A stretch of DNA of 64,000 nt from Nonomuraea aurantiaca (GTDB lineage: Bacteria; Actinomycetota; Actinomycetes; Streptosporangiales; Streptosporangiaceae): assembly GCF_020215705.1 (NCBI RefSeq), contig NZ_JAIWNB010000025.1, positions 62,001-126,000 of the forward strand. Direction: 5' to 3'. Under the pieces are notes generated by a model. It saw nothing but the letters and a program-made list of their open reading frames with translations, made no database searches and had not been told where the DNA came from. This document shows positions 40,944 to 49,580 of this stretch, piece by piece. Both the position numbers and the translations under genes were made by a program. Within the stretch, counting starts at the first letter, position 1. Every line of letters starts with the position of its first letter.

Positions 40944-40982
40944 CCTGATATCTCACCCACTTGCGGAAACAAGGAGTACGAC

Positions 40983-41339
40983 ATGGCACACCTGCACGCC
41001 GACGGCGACACGCTCGTCGTGGAGATCGAAGGACTGGACAAACTCTGGGCGCTGAAGAGCCGCCTGACGATCCCGCTGGCCAACATCCGCGGCGCCACCG
41101 CCGACCCCGGCATGATCAGAACCCCCAAGGGCATCCGCGCACCCGGCTCGCACCTCCCCGGAGTGATCACCGCGGGCACCTTCCACATCGACGGCGAACG
41201 CGTCTTCTGGGACGTCCGCGACCCGGCCAAAGCGGTCGTCATCGAGCTGGCCGACGAACGCTACGCCCGTCTGGTCATCCAGGTCGACGACCCCCGCAGC
41301 ACCGTCGACCTGGTGGAGAGCCTCATCACCCGCACATGA
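40983..41339 (+). CDS. Small conserved hypothetical protein downstream of TetR
   Basis: A 118-residue, cytosolic protein with a strong AAGGAG ribosome site. The residues are arranged in short beta strands (HLHADGDTLVVEIEG, then LTIPLANIRGATADPG, then VITAGTFHIDGERVFWDV) and a final helix (TVDLVESLI). The pattern resembles a PH-like or bPH-like small domain that appears in Streptomyces, but I do not assign a family. It probably forms a pair with the TetR upstream (39-bp gap) and may be the regulated product or a partner. Confidence 0.75.
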   Translation: MAHLHADGDTLVVEIEGLDKLWALKSRLTIPLANIRGATADPGMIRTPKGIRAPGSHLPGVITAGTFHIDGERVFWDVRDPAKAVVIELADERYARLVIQVDDPRSTVDLVESLITRT

Positions 41340-41402
41340 CCAGCCCCCCTGCGGGTGATGGAAGCGGAGCGGCCCGGCGGTCGCCGTCGCCCAGGACGCG
41401 GG

Positions 41403-42968
41403 TCACAGCCGCAGCTCCCTCTTGAGGATCTTGCCGACGGGGTTCCTCGGCAGCGCCTCCACGATCTCCAGTCGCTCCGGGAGCTTGTAGGAGGCGATGC
41501 CCTGGTCCCTGAGGAAGGCGACGACCGACTGGAGGTCGATCTCTCCCTTGGGCACCACGACCGCGCAGACCTTCTCGCCGAGCACGTCGTCGGGGTAGCC
41601 GGCGACCGCCGCCTCGGCGACCGAGGGGTGTCCGGCGAGCAGGGCTTCCAGCTCGGCGGGGGCGATGTTCATGCCGCCGCGGATGATGATGTCCTTGGCG
41701 CGGTCGACGTAGCGCAGGTATTGACCCCGGTCGCCGGCGATCTCGAAGAGGTCTCCGGTCCTGAGGTAGCCGTCCTCGTCGAACGGGTCCACCGAGGCCG
41801 TGCCCGGCAGGTAGCCCGCGAAGACCGTGGGACCACTCAGGTACAGCTCGCCGGGGACTCCCGGTTCGGTGATCTCCTTCCCGTCCGGCGCGACCAGCTT
41901 GGTACGCACGCGGTCGAGCAGCTCCGGCGCCCCCGGCGCTCCCGGGCGCGGGAAGAAGCGGGCGCGGACCTCCGGGTCGGGCATGTGGGCGGGGTCCGAC
42001 AGCAGGGCGATGCCCTCGTTCGAGCCGAAGAAGTTGATGATCGCGATGCCGTGCTCCTCCTGCCAGCCGCGCACCATCGGCGGCGGCAACGGGGCGGAGC
42101 CCGAGCCGATCCGGGTGAGCGAGGAGATGTCGGCCCTGGCCAGGATCGCCTTCTCGCGCAGCAGCAGGGTGAGCAGCGCGGGCGGGGCCAGGGTGTAGGT
42201 GACCCGCTCGGCCGCGATCTGGGCGAGGTAGGTGGGCAGGTCGAAGGGGTGGTGCTGGACGAGCACGGCACCGACCCGCAGCCACGGCAGGAAGACGCCG
42301 CCGATGCCGGCCATGTTCACCATCGGGAAGGGGTTCAGGATCACGTCCTGGCCGGTGAGCGCGGGCGCGGCCGTACAGATGGCCTCGACCGCGAGCCAGT
42401 CGTAGTGGCACCTCGGCACGCCTTTGGGCGTGGCTTCGGTGCCGGAGGTCCAGCAGATCGTCACCAGCTCGGCGGGGTCGGCCGCCCGCCCCGGTGCCTC
42501 GGCGCCGGTCACGCCCTCCAGGTCGCCCGGCCACGACAGCGTCGGGGTGCCCGCCGGCGCTCTGGACTCCCGGCCGGTGACCAGCAGCCCGGCGCCGGAC
42601 AGGGGCAGCAGCTGAGCCAGCTCGTACGCGCGGTACTGCACCGGGAACGGCGTGACGGTCGCGCCGAGCCGGACCGTCGCGAGGAAGCTCACCGCCAGCT
42701 CGACGCCGTTGGGCAGCTGCACGGCCACCACGTCGCCGGGACCGACCCCCCGGGCGCGCAGCACGCCGGCCACCCGGTCCACCTCCGCGCCGAGCTGTCC
42801 CCAGGTCAGCCGTTTCACCGGACCGTCGAGCGCTTTGTTGGGCGGGTCCACGATGGCCGTCTTGTCGGGCCGGGCCGCCACCTGCGTCCTGAGGAGCTGG
42901 TCAATCGTGTCACCGGTCCACCAGCCGTTGGCGGTGTAGCGGGCGATCCGGTCGGCGGAATGCGTCAT
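41403..42968 (-). CDS. AMP-binding acyl-CoA synthetase (ANL superfamily)
   Basis: A 521-residue adenylating enzyme that makes an acyl-CoA (or acyl-AMP). The P-loop reads CWTSGTEATPKGVPRCH (about 171-187), the core A5-type motif is NFFGSNEGIALL, the A7 motif is GYLRTGDLFEIAGD, then DRAKDIIIRGGMNIAPAELE and the A10-type lysine PRNPVGKILKREL (Lys about 515). Substrate specificity is not evident; a hydrophobic or aromatic acid is plausible because the divergent neighbours cleave carotenoids or stilbenes. Start ATG 42968. Confidence 0.9.
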   Translation of the reverse strand: MTHSADRIARYTANGWWTGDTIDQLLRTQVAARPDKTAIVDPPNKALDGPVKRLTWGQLGAEVDRVAGVLRARGVGPGDVVAVQLPNGVELAVSFLATVRLGATVTPFPVQYRAYELAQLLPLSGAGLLVTGRESRAPAGTPTLSWPGDLEGVTGAEAPGRAADPAELVTICWTSGTEATPKGVPRCHYDWLAVEAICTAAPALTGQDVILNPFPMVNMAGIGGVFLPWLRVGAVLVQHHPFDLPTYLAQIAAERVTYTLAPPALLTLLLREKAILARADISSLTRIGSGSAPLPPPMVRGWQEEHGIAIINFFGSNEGIALLSDPAHMPDPEVRARFFPRPGAPGAPELLDRVRTKLVAPDGKEITEPGVPGELYLSGPTVFAGYLPGTASVDPFDEDGYLRTGDLFEIAGDRGQYLRYVDRAKDIIIRGGMNIAPAELEALLAGHPSVAEAAVAGYPDDVLGEKVCAVVVPKGEIDLQSVVAFLRDQGIASYKLPERLEIVEALPRNPVGKILKRELRL

Positions 42969-43069
42969 CGCGACTCCCGTGGCGTGATGGCCGCAACACT
43001 AGAAAGCAGAAATGAGGCCGTCAACGCCGGGATATTGACGCCTGACTTCGCCAATCGTAGCTTCCAGGC

Positions 43070-44509
43070 ATGGCCGACATTGCCGTGATGACGGATGAAT
43101 CGGGCGAGTCGAACCCGTACCTGCTGGGCGTCTACGCCCCGGTCCAGGACGAGGTCACCGCGGACGAGCTCACGGTGATCGGCCGGATCCCTACGGACCT
43201 CAACGGCGTCTATCTCCGCAACGGTCCCAACGCCCGCTTTCCGGTGACGGGCCGCTACCACTGGTTCGACGGCGACGGCATGGTGCACGCCGTGCACTTC
43301 GAGAACGGCCGGGCCCGCTACCGCAACCGCTGGGTGCGTACGAGGGCCTTCGAGGCCGAGTCCGCCGCCGGCCGCTCGCTCTGGACCGGCGTGATGGAGA
43401 ACCCGAAGGGCAACCCATTCGGCAACGCGCGCGGCCTGCCCTTCAAGGACACGGCCAACACCGATGTGATCTTCCACCGGGGCAGGGTGCTGGCCTCGTG
43501 GTATCTGTGCGGCGCGCCGTACAGTCTGGATCCGCTCTCGCTGGAGACGCTCGGCGTCGACACCTTCCTCGACACGCTCAACGGTGACTTCATGGCGCAT
43601 CCCAAGGTGGACGAGCGCACCGGAGAACTGTTCTGGTTCGACTATGGGCCGCGCCCGCCGTACCTGCGCTACGGCGTGGTCGGACCCGGCGGCAGCGTCG
43701 AGCACTGCGTGGAGCTGGACCTGCCGGGGGCCCGGCTGCCGCACGACATGGCGATCACGCGGGACCACGCGATCCTCATGGACCTGCCGCTCTACCAGGA
43801 CCTCGACGCCGCCCGGCAGGGCCGCTACAAGCTGACCTTCGACCGGGAGCTGCCCGCCCGCTTCGGCGTGCTCCCGAGGCGCGGCCGGGCGGACGAGATC
43901 CGCTGGTTCGAGGCGAAGCCGTGCTACATCTACCACGTCGTCAACGCCTGGGAAGAGGGCGACGAGATCATCCTGGACGTCTGCCGGGTCACGCGCCCGA
44001 CGCCGTCCACGAACGGCTCGCCGCTGGCGCGGATGATCTCCTATCTGAAGCTCGACGCGCGGATGTACCGCTACCGCTTCGACCTGCGGACCGGCCGCAC
44101 CTCGGAGGGGTACGTGGACCCCGACCACAACACCGAGTTCCCCTCGATCGACACGCGCGCCACCGGCCACCCCACGCGGTACGCCTACAACGTCACCGTG
44201 GCCGACGCCGAGACCAACCTCTTCGACGGCCTGGTCCGCTACGACAACGTCACCGGCGCCAAGGAGACCTACTCCTACGGCCCCGGCCGGTACGGCAGCG
44301 AGGCCCCCTTCGCCCCCCGCGACGGTTCGACCGGCGAGGACGACGGCTACCTGGTCAGCTTCGTCACCGACGAGCGGGAGGGCCGCACCGAGGTGCAGAT
44401 CCTGCACGCCGCCCGGCTCTCGGAGGGCCCGATCGCCCGCGTGCTGCTGCCGCAGCGGGTCCCGCTCGGCTTCCACGCCACCTGGGTACGGGCTGAGCAG
44501 CTGGCGTGA
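43070..44509 (+). CDS. Carotenoid-cleavage/lignostilbene-type dioxygenase
   Basis: A 479-residue seven-bladed propeller enzyme of the carotenoid oxygenase (RPE65) family. The start TVIGRIPTDLNGVYLRNGPN and FPVTGRYHWFDGDGMVHAV are typical. The four iron-binding histidines are visible in GDFMAHPKVD, RLPHDMAITRDHA, CYIYHVVNAWE and GFHATWVR (the last as GFHATW). It cleaves a carotenoid or lignostilbene double bond with O2, using Fe(II). The stop overlaps the start of the LLM oxidoreductase (GTGA); the acyl-CoA synthetase is divergent, so the product acid or aldehyde may be further processed. Confidence 0.93.
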   Translation: MADIAVMTDESGESNPYLLGVYAPVQDEVTADELTVIGRIPTDLNGVYLRNGPNARFPVTGRYHWFDGDGMVHAVHFENGRARYRNRWVRTRAFEAESAAGRSLWTGVMENPKGNPFGNARGLPFKDTANTDVIFHRGRVLASWYLCGAPYSLDPLSLETLGVDTFLDTLNGDFMAHPKVDERTGELFWFDYGPRPPYLRYGVVGPGGSVEHCVELDLPGARLPHDMAITRDHAILMDLPLYQDLDAARQGRYKLTFDRELPARFGVLPRRGRADEIRWFEAKPCYIYHVVNAWEEGDEIILDVCRVTRPTPSTNGSPLARMISYLKLDARMYRYRFDLRTGRTSEGYVDPDHNTEFPSIDTRATGHPTRYAYNVTVADAETNLFDGLVRYDNVTGAKETYSYGPGRYGSEAPFAPRDGSTGEDDGYLVSFVTDEREGRTEVQILHAARLSEGPIARVLLPQRVPLGFHATWVRAEQLA

Positions 44510-45462
44510 ATCCTTCGCTGACGGTCTCCCTCGGGCTGTGGCAGGATCGGGCCGCGGAAGAGGCTTTGCTGACGGCCCGCGCCGCTGACGAGCTGGGCTA
44601 TCCGTCGCTCTGGATCGGCGAGATGGCGACATATGACGCCTTCGCCCTGGCCACGGCCGTCGGGCTGGCCACCACGCGGATCGGTCTCACCATCGGCCCG
44701 CTGGCGGTGTCCGTACGCGATCCGATGATGATCGCCATGGGGACGGCCTCGGTCGCCGCGCTGACCGGGCGGCAGGTGGACGTCGCGGTGGGCACTTCCA
44801 GCCCGCTCGTCGTGGAGGGCTGGCACGGGCGTTCGCGCGCCCGCTCCGCGACCGCGCTGCGGGAGGCCGTCGAGGCCCTTCGGCCGCTGCTGGCCGGCGA
44901 GCGCTCCGACTTCGCGGGCACGTGCGTGGCGAGCAGCGGCTACCGCCTCCGGCTGCCCGCGCCGCGCTCGCGGCTGTCGGTCGCGGCCTTCGGGCCGTCA
45001 GCCGTCCGGACCGCCGCCCTGGCCGACCGCATGGTGCTCAACCTGATCACGCCTGCCTCGGCCGGGCGGCTGATCGCCCAGTTGCGCGCCGTCAATCCGG
45101 CCACGTCGGTGGTCGCCTGGGTCACCGCCGCCGTGGACCCCGACCGTGAGGCCATCAATCGCATCCGGCGGGCTGTGGTCGGGTACCTGCCCGCTCCCGG
45201 GTACGGCGAGATGTTCGCCGAGGCGGGCTTCGCCGACGTCGTCGCCTTCGCCCGTACCCGGCCTCATCCTCGGGAGTTGTTCGCCGCGGTGCCTGACGAG
45301 CTGGTCGCCTCGGTCTCGCTGCTCGGCGACGTGGATGCGATCGGTGCACGGCTGGCCGCTTATGCGGCGGCCGGGGTGGAGGAGGTCGCGCTGGTGCCGG
45401 TGAGCACGGACCGCGACCCCGGCGGCACGGCCACGCTCAAGGCCCTGGTCACCGCCTATTGA
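44506..45462 (+). CDS. LLM-class (F420-dependent) oxidoreductase
   Basis: A 318-residue TIM-barrel of the luciferase-like monooxygenase family, start GTG 44506 overlapping the dioxygenase stop. Typical segments are ADELGYPSLWIGEMATYDAF, GLATTRIGLTIGPL, RQVDVAVGTSSPLVVEGWHG and LAAYAAAGVEEVALVPV. In actinobacteria such proteins usually bind F420 and reduce or oxidise hydride-accepting substrates; the exact reaction is unknown. Tight coupling with the dioxygenase suggests it acts on the cleavage product. Confidence 0.9.
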   Translation: MNPSLTVSLGLWQDRAAEEALLTARAADELGYPSLWIGEMATYDAFALATAVGLATTRIGLTIGPLAVSVRDPMMIAMGTASVAALTGRQVDVAVGTSSPLVVEGWHGRSRARSATALREAVEALRPLLAGERSDFAGTCVASSGYRLRLPAPRSRLSVAAFGPSAVRTAALADRMVLNLITPASAGRLIAQLRAVNPATSVVAWVTAAVDPDREAINRIRRAVVGYLPAPGYGEMFAEAGFADVVAFARTRPHPRELFAAVPDELVASVSLLGDVDAIGARLAAYAAAGVEEVALVPVSTDRDPGGTATLKALVTAY

Positions 45463-45487
45463 GGGTCAGGGCAAGGAGGTTCGCGGG

Positions 45488-46156
45488 TCAGTACATCCTT
45501 GTGGTGCTGCGCTGGATGGTGCCGGGGGACAGGCGGATGCGGTTGGCCGTGACCCGGTGGCCGCGGGTGTCGGTGACCCGTACGGAGAAGGGGCCCTGGC
45601 CCGCGCCGGACTCGGCGATCCAGTAGTTGAAGTCGGCGCGGGCCAGCTTGCGCCAGGCCCCGCCGGTGGACTTCACCTCGACCGAGGTGAGCGGGTTGCC
45701 GTGGTCGATGACCAGCAGAGCCAGCCACCACTGCGACGACCCCTCCTTGACGCGGAAGGAGAGCGGCCGGCCGACTCGCGGGTCGGCGACCGGGCGGTAG
45801 GTGACGCCCACCAGGCCCTTGCCGGGGTCCGCGACGCGGGCGAAGGCCGTACGGCTCAGGTCGATGTGCCCCGCCTTGCACTCCGGGCACTGGTCGACGA
45901 CCTTGACCCGGACGGTCCCCTTCGGGCCGGTGACGTCCAGGTAGCCGCCACAGGCAGCGGCGGCGGCGTACTCGCCGGGGGAGAGCGCGACATAAAGGTT
46001 GCCGGCGGGAGGCGCCGGATACGAGCAGTTGCCGCCTCCTGATTGGAGCTCGTATAAGGTCGCCTGCCCGCTCCGGGCAGGTTGTGCCAGGGCGGGGGCG
46101 GAGAGGAGCGAGGTCGCGGCGAGCGCGGTGGCGAGAACGGCGGGTATGCGTCGCAT
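45488..46156 (-). CDS. Secreted expansin-like protein
   Basis: A 222-residue protein with a signal peptide (MRRIPAVLATALAATSLLSA, cleavage near ALA|QP at about 24). The mature part has the two domains of bacterial expansins: a double-psi barrel (residues about 28-130) with VKVVDQCPECKAGHIDLSRT carrying the conserved Asp-Gln-Cys and HIDLS, and a beta-sandwich (about 135-222) with the aromatic strip NYWIAESG. It loosens plant-type or other polysaccharide networks without hydrolysis. It is consistent with the secretome of lyases in this window. Start ATG 46156. Confidence 0.88.
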   Translation of the reverse strand: MRRIPAVLATALAATSLLSAPALAQPARSGQATLYELQSGGGNCSYPAPPAGNLYVALSPGEYAAAAACGGYLDVTGPKGTVRVKVVDQCPECKAGHIDLSRTAFARVADPGKGLVGVTYRPVADPRVGRPLSFRVKEGSSQWWLALLVIDHGNPLTSVEVKSTGGAWRKLARADFNYWIAESGAGQGPFSVRVTDTRGHRVTANRIRLSPGTIQRSTTRMY

Positions 46157-46237
46157 CCGGGGGTTCCTCTCGTAAGGGACGGATGTGACAGTAGCGAAAA
46201 GAGTGGATCTCAGTACGGTAAAGCGCCATATGTCGGG

Positions 46238-47014
46238 TCAGGTGAACAGCTGGCCGCCGTTGACGTCGATGGTCGCGCCCGTGATGGCCTTGGCGTGGTC
46301 GGAGGCGAGGTAGATGACGGCGCGGGCCACGTCCTCCTCCGTGGCGATGCGGCGCAGCGCCATCGCCGAGACGTCGAGCGCGCGGATCTCCTCGACCGTG
46401 ACGCCTTCCGCCGCCGCCCGGGTGCGCATCCACTCATCGAGCACCTCGCTGGCGATCCAGCCGGGCGCGACGCAGTTCACCCGTACGCCATGCGGCCCGA
46501 GCTCGTCGGCGAGGCAGTGTGACAACAGGTGCGCGGCGGCCTTGCCCGCGGCGTAGTCGCTGCGCCCCGCGTAGCCCGTACGGGACGACATGGAGGTGAT
46601 GTTGACGATCGAGCCGGAGCCCTGGCCCACCATGTGCGGCGCGATGAACCTGCAGGCCAGCAGCGTGCCGTAACCGCCGGTCTCGACGGCCCCGCGCCAG
46701 GTCTCCAGGTCGTCAATGGACATGTCGAGTACGTTCCTGCGGTGGGAGCCGGGGAAGGCGGCGTTGACCAGCACATCCACTCGACCGAACCGGTCGATCA
46801 CGGTGTCGGCCAGCCGCCGTACGTCGTCGATCCGGGTCACGTCGGCGGGTACGGCCAGCGCGCCCGGCACCTCGTCGGCCGTCTTCGCCACGGTCGCCGC
46901 GGTACGGGCGGCCACGACGACCCTGGCGCCCTCCTCGCTCAACAGCCCCGCCAGCGTCCGGCCCAGCCCGGGACCCGCCCCAGTGACGACCGCGACCTTG
47001 CCCTCCAGCAGCAC
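46238..47014 (-). CDS. Short-chain dehydrogenase/reductase
   Basis: A 258-residue classical SDR. The cofactor motif is VVTGAGPGLGRTLAG (TGxxxGxG), the NAG equivalent is VNAAFPGS, the catalytic Ser is in IVNITSMSS, and YxxxK is DYAAGKAA (Tyr about 155). Intact, so an active NAD(P)-dependent oxidoreductase is expected. Substrate is unspecified; the LSHCLADELGPHGVRVN segment and the C-terminal ATIDVNGGQLFT are usual. Start at 47014. Isolated gene, divergent from the GxGYxYP gene. Confidence 0.92.
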   Translation of the reverse strand: MLLEGKVAVVTGAGPGLGRTLAGLLSEEGARVVVAARTAATVAKTADEVPGALAVPADVTRIDDVRRLADTVIDRFGRVDVLVNAAFPGSHRRNVLDMSIDDLETWRGAVETGGYGTLLACRFIAPHMVGQGSGSIVNITSMSSRTGYAGRSDYAAGKAAAHLLSHCLADELGPHGVRVNCVAPGWIASEVLDEWMRTRAAAEGVTVEEIRALDVSAMALRRIATEEDVARAVIYLASDHAKAITGATIDVNGGQLFT

Positions 47015-47150
47015 GCGTCGACTCTACCAAGCGTTTGCTCGCTAACCGTCGGATTTACACCATGGACAACAATTCGTCAGCCGGTTAGGTTCGCTGCGAG
47101 ATGACAACGATGTCAGTCCCGGTCCCTCCAGCAAGGAGTAGCGATCGCTG

Positions 47151-49148
47151 ATGGTGTCACGACGTACCTTCCTGTGGGCGAATGGCGTGGTCCTGGCGGC
47201 CGGCGGGCTCGGAATCACGCTCCCCGGCCCGGCCGCCGCCACGACTCGAGCCCCCCTTCTGCCGAACTTCGGCCGTCCCACCCGGCTCGATGTCGCCGAC
47301 GTCAGCACGCTTCATGGAAACGACCAGCTGCTGCTGACCACCCTCCAGGGAATCGTCAACCGGCGGCAGCCGCGCCTCTACTTCAACTACGACAGCTCCG
47401 GTTACGATCTGCGCTGGCTGTCCAGCACCGGCGCCGCCGTCACGCGCCATGACCGGCCGCTCGACCTCGTCACCCGCTACAAGAACGAGGTACGCGGAGC
47501 GATCGTGCACGACCCCGCGGTGCCCGACTCCGTGAACGTCGCCACCACGCTGGCCGGGCTGGAGAACGCCGTCGCGGCCACCGCCGAACAGGCGAGCCGG
47601 TACGGCCTCAGAATCATCACCGACCTGCGTGGCCGTTTCACAGCCGACGACGTTCTGGGGACCTACCGGTGGCAGCTCGACCACCTCTTCCCCCGCTGCA
47701 CGCACGCGCTGCTCACCGGCCTCCCGCCGACCAGGACGGCCCGCGTGGACGGCGTTCAGTGGCGCGAGATCGCCCGCGAGAGCGAGCGGATCCGTGACGC
47801 CTCCAACAGGGCGGTCCGCACCTTCGACCTGAGCCAGGAGCTCTCCGGCCAGGAAGGCGTGTATCTGCGGTTCCAGGATTCCCTCGGCGACGACGGCTGG
47901 GGCGCCTCGGTCGGCTCGGTGAAGGTGAAGGCCGACGGCAAGGAGATCGCGTCCTTCGTCCCGGGTACGGAGGCCGAGACCCCGTACCTGTTCGACGGCC
48001 TCAATTCCGCCATCGGCGGGGACGCCAACCGTTTCTCCGACGGCGGCGGCTACTTCATCTACCGATTCACCGCGCCGGCCGGAACCCGGCAACTCCTGAT
48101 CGAGGTAGACCTGTGGAACCAATACCTGGTCACCGCCACCACCACCGCGCCCACCCGGGTGGAGCCCTTCCCGTATTTCCGCGACTACGCGACGGCGATG
48201 CGCGCGATGGTGTTCTGGCTGCCACCCTCGGGGGAGACCGGCAAGTTACTCGACGAGATTCTCAGCAAGGTGCAGCCCACCACCCCTTATGCGGGCTGGT
48301 TCTCCAATGACGTGGCGGGTGAATGGGGCGGCGTGGACCGCGCCTCGCAGCACGCCGTCGAAGTGGTCCCCGCCGACTACTACATGAACGCCACCGTGCA
48401 CGCGGGCGTCGCCGCGAAGGTCGCCAATCGCGTACGACCAAGACCGGCGGCCACATTACGCAACCGCGTCTACCTCACGCTCACTTTCGGCGAGGGCGAC
48501 AACATCCAGTACTGCCAGCGCAGAATGCGCGAACTCTGGGACGACCCGAAACGCGGCGCCGTGCCGGTGAACTGGACCGTCAGCCCCCTGCTGGCCGACA
48601 TCGGCCCCGCGCTCCTGGCGTACTACCAGCGCACGGCCACCGCCGACGACCTGCTGATCTCGGGCCCCTCAGGCGCCGGCTACACCTATCCGGGCTCCTG
48701 GCCCGCGAAGGACCTGGACGCCTACACCGAACTCAGCGGCCGCTTCCTGCGCCGCACTGGCATGGACCTGGTCTACGCCTACAACTATCGCAACCCGGAG
48801 AACACCGGCTGGGTGGCGTTCGACGAGCGTGTTGCCGGCTCGTACCGAAAGAACACCCCGGTACGCGGCATCATCCAATCCTGGGAAAGCGGCGACCTCC
48901 AGACCCGCCCGGCCGGCATCCCGCTGATCGGCAACTTCTCCCCGCAGGGAAAGGCCCAGGAATATCGCGACTCGCTGCTGAAGCACATCGAGGGCTGGGA
49001 CGGGAGATCACCGCTGTTCATCGCCGGCGCGATCAACGCCTGGAACTGGACACCGGCCGACGTCGCCGAGCTCGGCACCCTGCTCACCGACCCCTTTGAG
49101 ATCGTCCGCGGCGACACCTTCTTCAAACTGCTGAACGATGACCACTGA
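47151..49148 (+). CDS. GxGYxYP-domain secreted protein (putative glycoside hydrolase)
   Basis: A 665-residue secreted protein with a twin-arginine-like signal (SRRTFLWANG, then a hydrophobic run to AAA near 30). The C-terminal half carries the family signature SGPSGAGYTYPGSW (about residues 504-517), after TFGEGDNIQYCQRRM. GxGYxYP proteins are found in polysaccharide-utilisation contexts and are suspected glycoside hydrolases; the substrate is unknown. About residues 220-330 form an extra beta-rich domain (DLSQELSGQEGVYLRFQDSL) that may bind carbohydrate. Start ATG 47151. The stop lies in a 9-bp tandem repeat. Confidence 0.88.
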   Translation: MVSRRTFLWANGVVLAAGGLGITLPGPAAATTRAPLLPNFGRPTRLDVADVSTLHGNDQLLLTTLQGIVNRRQPRLYFNYDSSGYDLRWLSSTGAAVTRHDRPLDLVTRYKNEVRGAIVHDPAVPDSVNVATTLAGLENAVAATAEQASRYGLRIITDLRGRFTADDVLGTYRWQLDHLFPRCTHALLTGLPPTRTARVDGVQWREIARESERIRDASNRAVRTFDLSQELSGQEGVYLRFQDSLGDDGWGASVGSVKVKADGKEIASFVPGTEAETPYLFDGLNSAIGGDANRFSDGGGYFIYRFTAPAGTRQLLIEVDLWNQYLVTATTTAPTRVEPFPYFRDYATAMRAMVFWLPPSGETGKLLDEILSKVQPTTPYAGWFSNDVAGEWGGVDRASQHAVEVVPADYYMNATVHAGVAAKVANRVRPRPAATLRNRVYLTLTFGEGDNIQYCQRRMRELWDDPKRGAVPVNWTVSPLLADIGPALLAYYQRTATADDLLISGPSGAGYTYPGSWPAKDLDAYTELSGRFLRRTGMDLVYAYNYRNPENTGWVAFDERVAGSYRKNTPVRGIIQSWESGDLQTRPAGIPLIGNFSPQGKAQEYRDSLLKHIEGWDGRSPLFIAGAINAWNWTPADVAELGTLLTDPFEIVRGDTFFKLLNDDH

Positions 49149-49189
49149 TCCGCCTGATCCGCCTGATCCGCCTGATCCGCCTGAGCCGG
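49145..49189 (+). repeat. 9-bp tandem repeat overlapping the GxGYxYP stop
   Basis: Four perfect copies of CTGATCCGC (49145-49180) and one degenerate copy (CTGAGCCGG, 49181-49189). The TGA in the first copy is the stop codon of the GxGYxYP gene, and the other copies lie in the 3' untranslated region, each containing a TGA in the same frame. Likely made by replication slippage. Confidence 0.8.
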
Positions 49190-49310
49190 CGTCCTCCGCT
49201 GGTCCCGCGACACGGGCACTTGGCGCCGCATCGGCGGACCCGCCCGAACTCTGACGGTGTGGGCAGCGGGTCAGGGACCCTCCGGCGGCGATCGAAAGCG
49301 GAACTAAAGC

Positions 49311-49325
49311 CGCCTTCACTAGAGT
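49311..49325 (+). promoter_or_regulatory. Putative -10 region shared with the secreted-protein promoter at 108
   Basis: CGCCTTCACTA followed by a TANNNT hexamer (TAGAGT, 49320-49325) repeats the core seen at 108-122. Here a leader with GAAGGGA precedes the GTG start at 49353. Confidence 0.35.
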
Positions 49326-49352
49326 CGCCCCGCGACTGAAGGGACAGACAAC

Positions 49353-49580
49353 GTGCGGAAGATCTTGATCAGCCTGGGCATCGCGGTGGCGATCGTGTCG
49401 GGCTCCATCGCCGCGGCGCAGGCGGACGACATGGACCCGGATTGCATAGGGGTTTACGAGAACGGCATCTGTGACATGTCCTGGACCGATGTGGTCAGGG
49501 TCAATCCGACACCGAGTCCCACACCGACGACGGGGACGGGGATGGGGATGGGGACGGGGATGCCGCTCAACCGGGGCTGA
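49353..49580 (+). CDS. Small secreted protein, 75 aa
   Basis: Start GTG 49353 behind GAAGGGACAG. Residues 1-24 form a signal peptide (MRKILISLGIAVAIVSGSIA, ending AQA). The mature part of about 50 residues has two cysteines (DPDCIG and GICDMS) and a Pro/Thr/Gly-Met tail (PTPSPTPTTGTGMGMGTG). No family recognised. Its 3' end overlaps the convergent SARP gene by 14 bp. It shares a promoter core with the other small secreted protein at 130. Confidence 0.65.
   Translation: MRKILISLGIAVAIVSGSIAAAQADDMDPDCIGVYENGICDMSWTDVVRVNPTPSPTPTTGTGMGMGTGMPLNRG

Noticed and set aside
46980..47140. Possible TetR-type operator AGCNNNNGCT upstream of the SDR gene
   Set aside because: A 10-bp interrupted palindrome is expected by chance in this length, and no divergent TetR gene supports it.
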